64,000 bases of DNA from Dipteris shenzhenensis (Eukaryota; Polypodiophyta; Polypodiopsida; Gleicheniales). The notes beneath the pieces are model-generated. The model searched no databases. It was given only the letters and a program-made list of their open reading frames with translations, and had not been told where the DNA came from. Within the stretch, counting starts at the first letter, position 1, and each line of letters begins with the position of its first letter. The stretch lies in assembly GCA_047967505.1 (NCBI GenBank), contig CM106538.1. One strand, 5' to 3'. The position numbers and the translations under genes were made by a program. This document shows, in pieces, positions 58,117 through 64,000 of this stretch.

Positions 58117-58486
58117 GCATCTAGGAGGCGGTCCGTGTGACCGAGAGCTTTGAAGACTCCAGAATGGCCCTTAGTGGCTTGTAATAGGATTTAGTCTAGA
58201 TTTTAGACAAGTGGCATGTTGCCAATTTAAATGGAGCTTGAAGCTCTTGTAAAAGAAGGGATTTTTCACGTTTTGTAATAGGGATTTTACGAGATAGCTC
58301 TATGCTGAACTTCTGTAACAGATTTTCTGTAATGAATAAAGACCTTCGGGGGGGTCCAGCCCGACGATTTGTCCTGAACCCTAGTGCATCTTGAGAGAGA
58401 GGGAGTGAGGAAGAGTTTTTTTTTTGAGAGCTTAAATCCCGTTGTAGAAAGAGTGGTGATAGCTGTCTTTCACCTTCAGTCTGGTT
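58117..58486 (+). repeat. Right terminal repeat of the chromovirus (370 bp)
   Basis: Matches 51014-51383. Followed at 58487 by ATATGACATGCGG and then LINE-D tail sequence. No 5-bp target duplication is visible with the sequence before 51014. Confidence 0.8.
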
Positions 58487-58706
58487 ATATGACATGCGGA
58501 GGATTCCACTCTCGCTCCAGTCTTTTTTCTTTTCATTGTCACACCCAGATGTATTTGATTATGTATGATTAGACTTAGGACTCAGCACGGGTGATGATGC
58601 TCGTTTAGTAGCTCCACCCTTACTGTGATTTGTATCAGGTTTTCTTTCAGTCTCATAGACCCATCGGTCCTCCGAAGACTCTAATAAAATTTCTTTCTTT
58701 CTTTCT
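58487..58706 (+). mobile_element. LINE-D 3' tail (continuation of 49417-51013)
   Basis: Ends TTTCAGTCTCATAGACCCATCGG...GACTCTAATAAAATTTC and (TTTC)n. The CTCATAGACCCATC...GAAGACTCTAATA part is the conserved 3' tail of LINE-D copies at 42351-42400 and 48706-48748. This copy ends in TTTC repeats rather than CT. Confidence 0.7.
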
Positions 58707-59601
58707 ATTTTTAGCACGTAGGACAAATTTATTGAGTATGTTTATGCATGTTTCTCCAATTCAAAAATTATATTTAGAAAAATTCATATTTGGAATATTT
58801 CCAAGATAGAAAGCTTTTTTCAAAACTCTTTCTTACACTCTATCTGACTACCATAGTCTCCTCGTCGCAGTTCTTCATGTAGTTTCTAAATTTTAGATTT
58901 TTCAAGATGTATTCAATTTTCCGCTCTACATTTTAGGAGTACATGCTACTCAAATGTTGCGTAAGGGAAGGATTTGAGTGCGGCAGTATGTAGGATACAC
59001 ATTGCCTAGGAGATGCCTTTCTCCCTTATGCTCTTCCAGCTCTAGGGTATGCTGCCCTTTCACTGCTGTGCCACCTAAGCCACCTTAGCTCACAAAGCTC
59101 ATGATTGAGCTTCCAACTTTCTCTACGATGTCTCACACTCCTAAGCGTGCAGATTCAAAGTGATCTTTTGGTCTTTTTAGGCAGCCTCCAACTGGAAGAC
59201 TAGAGAACCATACAAGGTTTAACCTACCTCACATGGCAGGCATCCCCATGCCTCTTTGAAATTATTTGCTGACCTTGAGTTTTGGCACTAAAGTATTCTT
59301 CTCTCTCTAGGCTGCCGTAGCCTCTATAAAGAAGAAAAGGTCCCTCCCAAGTCCCTCTAATACTCTCCTTCAAGCTACCTATGGAAGACCCAATAGAGAG
59401 CTATTGATAAGGAAATACATCGGTATGCAAGATAGAAATACATCGGTATGCATGACCAATGTCACTCAACACATAAATGTCACTTTAAAGTAGAACGTTA
59501 TTGCATGCATGCCAAACAAGTATTTTCTTTCTGTTGTGTGTGCATGCATGTGTGTGTGCCTGTGCGTGTGTGCATGAGGGGGGGGGGGTTTGGGAAGGGG
59601 G

Positions 59602-59638
<37 letters not shown>

Positions 59639-61380
59639 TTACTTGATTTTATCACGCTCAAGAGCTTCATTCTCATCTAGGTACCGCAGTCGATGCATTG
59701 CATCTAATTCCTCCAGATACAAATCTCCCTTCAGCTTGGGATATTCGTACTTTTCACCTCTCAACTCTGCTTTCTCCCTTGCCTTGTTTATAGCCTTCAT
59801 ATATCAACCCACCATAAATAACTCATGAGAGCATGAATAATTGAGAGAAGATTTTATCACAATGTCAATAGGAATTAAGTTTTTTGGATCCAGATTTCAA
59901 GAACAGCACAGGTTCTTAAAATTTCTAATTCTTCTTCATAAAGCAAGCCAAAATGAACGTTAACTTTGCAAAATCCTTAACACAAGACACCATGTTACAA
60001 AATCATATCATCTTCTATATTAATACATATAGGGTAGTGGTGCCATTTTTAAAGTCCACCTAACTCGTGCACACATAGTTTGGTTAATTTTGGCCAAACC
60101 TAAGGTTTGTGAGAGTCGCATGGCTTGCCTCCATGTGGAAAAAAAAAATAGTAGCAGTGGATGCGTGGAATAAGGAAATTCAAGGCATTCTACAATTCCA
60201 CTTGCAACAAACATGACAACCAAGTGGCATCTTATCACTTATTACCCTCCTATTTTGCATCACCTCAGACTCTAGCAAGCACATTCTATCGACCCCCTCC
60301 ATGGCTCTTGTGCACCTTTTTGCAAGACCTCCCCTCTCCCTTTCTCCGAAACCAGCTTCCCATCTCCTCCTTGAACCCTTAGACGAGCACACCATGATCG
60401 TCAGTAGCTCATTGCAGACCACTACTATGCACGAAGGGACTACCACAGAGACCATCTAGAGGTCTCTTGTAGAGCATTGCAGCATGCGTGGGACTGCACA
60501 ATTGGTCACTCTAGGCACGTTTTCTCATCATTTGCAAAGGAGAGAGACTTTCTCTCACTCAATAATCATTCTAGATGCATGTTTTGAGTCTCCTTTTCCC
60601 CTTGCATGCACCCCGGGTTGTAGGAGGGCTTCTCAAATGTCGGGTCCTTTTGTAAATGCTGTTGAATTATGAGTACTACACTCTTGGGACAACTTGTTCC
60701 CTCCAATTAGGAGGCTTTTTACCCTAGTCTCCTATGTAGAGGATATAATCCTCATATTGGTCTTTCTCAAATACACAACTCTTGCATGCTAAATACAACT
60801 CCACACTTTGGTGTTTTCGTCTCATCCCCAAACCCAATATTTGGGTTTAAAATCCTACACCCCTACAAGCTCAAGCTAGTCCTACTTTAGGACAACGTAT
60901 TTCAGCAAACCATCTTTCTTTCAAGAAAAAATCTTGACGGGTGAAGATGGGAGCCAGCACATTGTATGATAGAGTAACAATGGGAGTGGCTTATGATTGT
61001 CGATGCAGCCAATTGTCAGAATACATAAACGACGAGGAGCTGCCACCTAAGTTCTATGTGTCTCATTCAGCTCCGTCACTGCCAACCTGTGTGTCATTCC
61101 TCTATTCATAGTCACATGACACTCCATGTACCGTCTCAATTCTTTGAGAAGTCACTCGATTTGTCACTCCACCCATCACTCAGGCACTCAGTTCGTCACT
61201 CATGTTGCTTTCATCAATGCTCTTCGTTCGTGTGTCCTATAATTGAAGCTACATATTTGCCATCTACTGCTTTGAAATCTACAAATATGTGGTCCAATGG
61301 CAGAGTTGGGTCTTTTGCAAGAATTTTGACTCAGTGTGAATCATATTTTTAGGTCAAACTACAAGCATTCTCTGAATTTT
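58707..61380. other. No gene recognised; contains (GA)n
   Basis: 59576-59634 has G-runs and (GA)n. 59420-59460 has a short direct repeat of AGAAATACATCGGTATGCA. 60240-60370 is pyrimidine-rich. The short open frames have no known motif. Confidence 0.5.
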
Positions 61381-61389
61381 TGTTTGCAG

Positions 61390-62265
61390 GATAATAGATC
61401 AACAAGGAGAATATGTGCTTGGGGGTTTGGCACCAGAGAACAAGTTGAATGGAACCAACTACTCTTTGTGGAGTTTTATGTTCAAAAATCTGTTGGTTGC
61501 AAGGAATATGCCCCAAAAAATGAGTTTCGTCTTAAAAATATTTACCTGCCACACCACCCAAAGGTGCACAACAAGTTGTTCGACAACAAGCTGCAGGACC
61601 TCTAGCCCCCACACAAGATCAGGGGGTGGAACTCACCTAATGCTCAGGCCCTAGCCATGTATCTCTATGTCAGTCAAGAGACCCATCGTTCCTCACATCT
61701 GTTCCGTTAATGCAGGACTTCGCAACATGGACAGCAGATTCTTGAGACCATGTTTCAAGCCAAGAATGAGACAAGAGTCTCTTTTCTCAAAAAGAAGCTT
61801 GAGAGTTTGGAGATGCATGAATGTGACAACATGGCTGATCATCTTACAAAGATCCAGAATCTTTGAGAGCACCTTCTAAATATTGATGGAGTCATGTCAC
61901 CGAAGGAACTGATTCCTAGGACATTGTCATAATTGTCTGATTCCTACCTGAATGCTCACACTTCTCTTGCTTTGTCTTTGAGAGGTAATGCTCAATCCCT
62001 ATAGTTTGAGGAGTTACGAGCTTGTTGCTGTGCAAGAGGAACAAACAAGGCACAAAATATCTTCATCATTGCATAGCAATGGTCATGCAATTGTGGCCCA
62101 TGACAAGGGAAAGGGAATAAATATTGGTGCCTTTTTCAATCCAAGGCTACTTCAAAACAGCAGTCAAATAATGCAAAGGCTGATGCAGGGCAACCCAAGA
62201 AGAAAGGGAAATGCCACTACTATAAAAAGCCAAGTCACATCCCTAAGAGAGGTTGCATGAATTTT
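61390..62265 (+). pseudogene. Ty1/copia gag remnant
   Basis: Across frames: LAPENKLNGTNYSLWSFMFK (61430-61490, the start typical of copia Gag/UBN2 domains), ILETMFQAKNETRVSFLKKK-like sequence (61740-61800), MHECDNMADHLTKIQNL (61812-61865), and a degenerate knuckle KKGKCHYYKKPSHIPKRGC (62200-62260; expected CHYCKKPGH). Several stops and shifts. LINE-B sequence starts immediately after it; no protease, integrase or RT of the copia type follows. Confidence 0.7.
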
Positions 62266-62269
62266 ATTT

Positions 62270-62600
62270 TCCGATGAACACCATCACTCTCTTGTATAAG
62301 ATTTTGGCCAAAGCCATCAGTTTGTGTATGAAGCCCCTTCTTCGAGCCCTTATACATGATACACAAGCATAAGTATATTTTTGATAACATATTTCATTTT
62401 GGGAAGCTTCTCCGTGGACTATGCAGAGTGGCCAAAGACTTGCCATTCTACTCCTAGATTTTGAGAAAGCTTATGACAGAGTAGATTGGAGTTTTTTTTT
62501 TTGGAGGGTACCCTTCTACGGTTTGGATTCTCAAATACATGTTGTACAAATCAGCCCACAGCCCCAATGTTGTTCGGTGAGCTCAGACCATCCAACATTG
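62270..62600 (+). mobile_element. LINE-B RT fragment
   Basis: LLYKILAKAISL (62292-62325), then RLAILLLDFEKAYDRVDWSF (62430-62490), matching the RT at 7400-7560 and 15160-15390. Frames are broken; about 110 codons of RT. Confidence 0.75.
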
Positions 62601-62719
62601 GGGAGCTTGCTTGCACTCTCCCTACCCATCCCAAGGCAGTTTCTCCCTTGCTATATCCCCTAACTCTAGCAGGAGTGAGACTAGTATTTAGGGGGGGGGG
62701 GGGCTTAAATTAGCAATGT

Positions 62720-64000
62720 TAGTAGCTAGCCCGCGATTCTCTTTCCTTTTAAATCAGAATTCGACCCTTGGGAAGAAGACAAAAGGATCACTTCTCTCTT
62801 CATCAGCTTCCATAAGTTTACTATTGGCTGCAAGCTTGCCACTAAATGGCTTCTTTTTCAAACAGAGGATTGAGATTGCAGGGCGACAAGATCACTTTTG
62901 GATTTGCAGACTTAATGGGAACTTTGCTAGAGATTGCCCAAGAAAGAGAAAGGATCCCAAACAGAAATCCCACCTCTTCAAGTTGGTAAGATATTCAGTC
63001 CCTCCTCGACAGTGATGGGTTATGGTTTGTGGTGGCAAGACTTCGATAGCAAATCCAAGAGGCGCAAAGCATCCTTCTTCGGACCAAGCCTAATCGCACC
63101 CTCCCTCCCAACCTCAGCCCCTCTTCCCTTCTGCTCAACAGTACTTCCCCACAGTGGAGCTACACTTTTGTCCTTTCCCAAAATGACTAGGCCCATGGAT
63201 GCTTCCACTAGGGCGACAAGCTTAGTACTACTTCTCAATTTGTGGCTCACACACCAAGGAGGGTTCCCACTTCCAGATTCTACAGGGTAATGCTTTCATC
63301 AACAGATGCTGGAGACTTTATGGAGGTTGTTCTCTCTAGCTTCAAGGATAGAGACTCCAAAATCAGAGCCAAGCTTGGTCGAGTAGCAAATCGCCTACCA
63401 CTTGACACACACAATAGGATTTCTTTCCCTCAATGAACTCCTACCCTTGACATCTGCCAAAATATTTGCTAGACATGGATGCTTCCACCATTGGCTTCAT
63501 AGAATTATTAGCTGAAACATTGGCGGTGTTGCTGTCATTGCTTTCGAAGGCAGCTGATTCAGGGTCTTGGCAGATTTCCTCATCCAAGAGTTCCAGGAAG
63601 CCCTACTGATATTCTTTATTTCCATGGACACAAACTGATGATCCTCTTTGCAAAAAGCCACACAACTTACTCTCACATCACATTTTTTGGTCTAGTGCAA
63701 CAAGCACTAGAGGAGGGACTTTCATTTCTATTTCATCTTCTATTCTCCATCTAGTTGTTAAATATGGTATCATTGTCCCCTCCATGGCACAGTGGATTAC
63801 TCTTTGTTTGATATGCCCAAGATTAGATTTCTTAAGATAGGGAGAGTGTAATATTTATTCTCATGGACTTCAAAGGAAAAATCATGGATTCTTAGTGGAG
63901 ATTTCAACATGGTGGAGCAGCCCACACATAAGAAAGGAGAAAGCGAGGACACATTCACCTTCTTGAGAGGGACACTTGGGATTCGTTTATCTTTCACCTC
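62720..64000 (+). mobile_element. LINE-B copy, ORF1 to endonuclease, running off the window
   Basis: ORF1 knuckle region FFFKQRIEIAGRQDHFWIC then FARDCPRKRK (62860-62955; the first knuckle cysteines are changed), ORF1 tail with frame changes to about 63580, then decayed endonuclease with SGDFNMVEQPTHKKGE at 63895-63945. Plus orientation, opposite to most LINE-B copies at the left end. A run of 14 G (62690-62703) precedes it. The element continues past 64000. Confidence 0.72.

Larger units (their letters stand above)
51014..58486 (+). mobile_element. Ty3/gypsy chromovirus with open gag and pol
   Basis: A 7.5-kb element: 370-bp direct repeat (51014-51383), primer site (51388-51399), leader, gag (52895-54256), pol (54178-57558) in a -1 overlap, a 3' non-coding block with a purine tract, and the second 370-bp repeat (58117-58486). 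Open frames of normal length throughout suggest recent activity. The element sits inside LINE-D. Terminal structure is abnormal: the shared repeat is short, starts neither with TG nor at a visible target duplication, and its left end appears to be LINE sequence. Confidence 0.88.

Noticed and set aside
58196-58495. 99-codon minus-strand frame in the right terminal repeat
   Set aside because: Antisense of the repeat; no start context or homology, and the left repeat has small differences that break it.

Overview
This window reads as nuclear DNA of a land plant with a large, repeat-packed genome. The grounds are plant-type L1 LINEs (ORF1 with a CCHC knuckle, ORF2 with endonuclease, reverse transcriptase and a C-terminal zinc finger), an LTR element and a chromovirus that both carry the initiator-Met tRNA primer site of plant LTR elements (TGGTATCAGAGC), a copia-type gag remnant, and a cysteine-rich plus filamin-like coding region resembling the plant gamete protein GEX2. 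The species cannot be named from the sequence. No bacterial gene, rRNA or CRISPR array is seen.

Layout. 1-20.5 kb is a nest of one LINE family (called LINE-B here). A LINE-B copy on the minus strand is split by a non-coding LTR element (2193-12084, TSD GGCAC). That element is itself split by a second LINE-B insertion (3868-11433), which holds two LINE bodies joined end to end inside a single 13-bp target duplication. 14.4-18.8 kb holds two more LINE-B bodies in opposite orientations, forming a long imperfect palindrome. 20.5-23.2 kb has no recognisable gene. 23.2-24.3 kb (minus) carries the GEX2-like exons. 24.3-27.0 kb holds a possible SINE head, A/G-rich repeats and a GT/TA microsatellite block.

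27.3-36.0 kb contains two decayed Ty3/gypsy copies facing each other as an inverted pair. 36-42.3 kb is AT-rich, with a duplicated repeat unit, a roughly 790-bp insertion with TGTTACA/TGTAACA ends, and CT microsatellites. 42.3-45.2 kb holds minus-strand LINE C-termini of other families (LINE-D and relatives). 47.28-47.86 kb (minus) looks like the last two exons of a host gene for an Arg/Ser-rich protein. 47.9-49.0 kb has LINE 3' fragments.

49.4-58.7 kb is a LINE-D copy interrupted by the best-preserved element here, a chromovirus with open gag (453 codons) and pol (1114 codons: protease, RT, RNase H, integrase, chromodomain) in a -1 overlap. Its leader has an ACGTG-box minisatellite, its 3' region a dense array of TTGAC (W-box) palindromes, and its terminal repeats are anomalous. 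61.4-64 kb holds a dead copia gag and further LINE-B pieces; the last runs off the window end.

Most open frames here are decayed transposon genes or chance frames. The only candidates for functional coding sequence are the chromovirus gag/pol, the GEX2-like exons and the Arg/Ser-rich terminal exons. Identities are judged by eye from motifs and from comparing copies within the window; no database search was possible.
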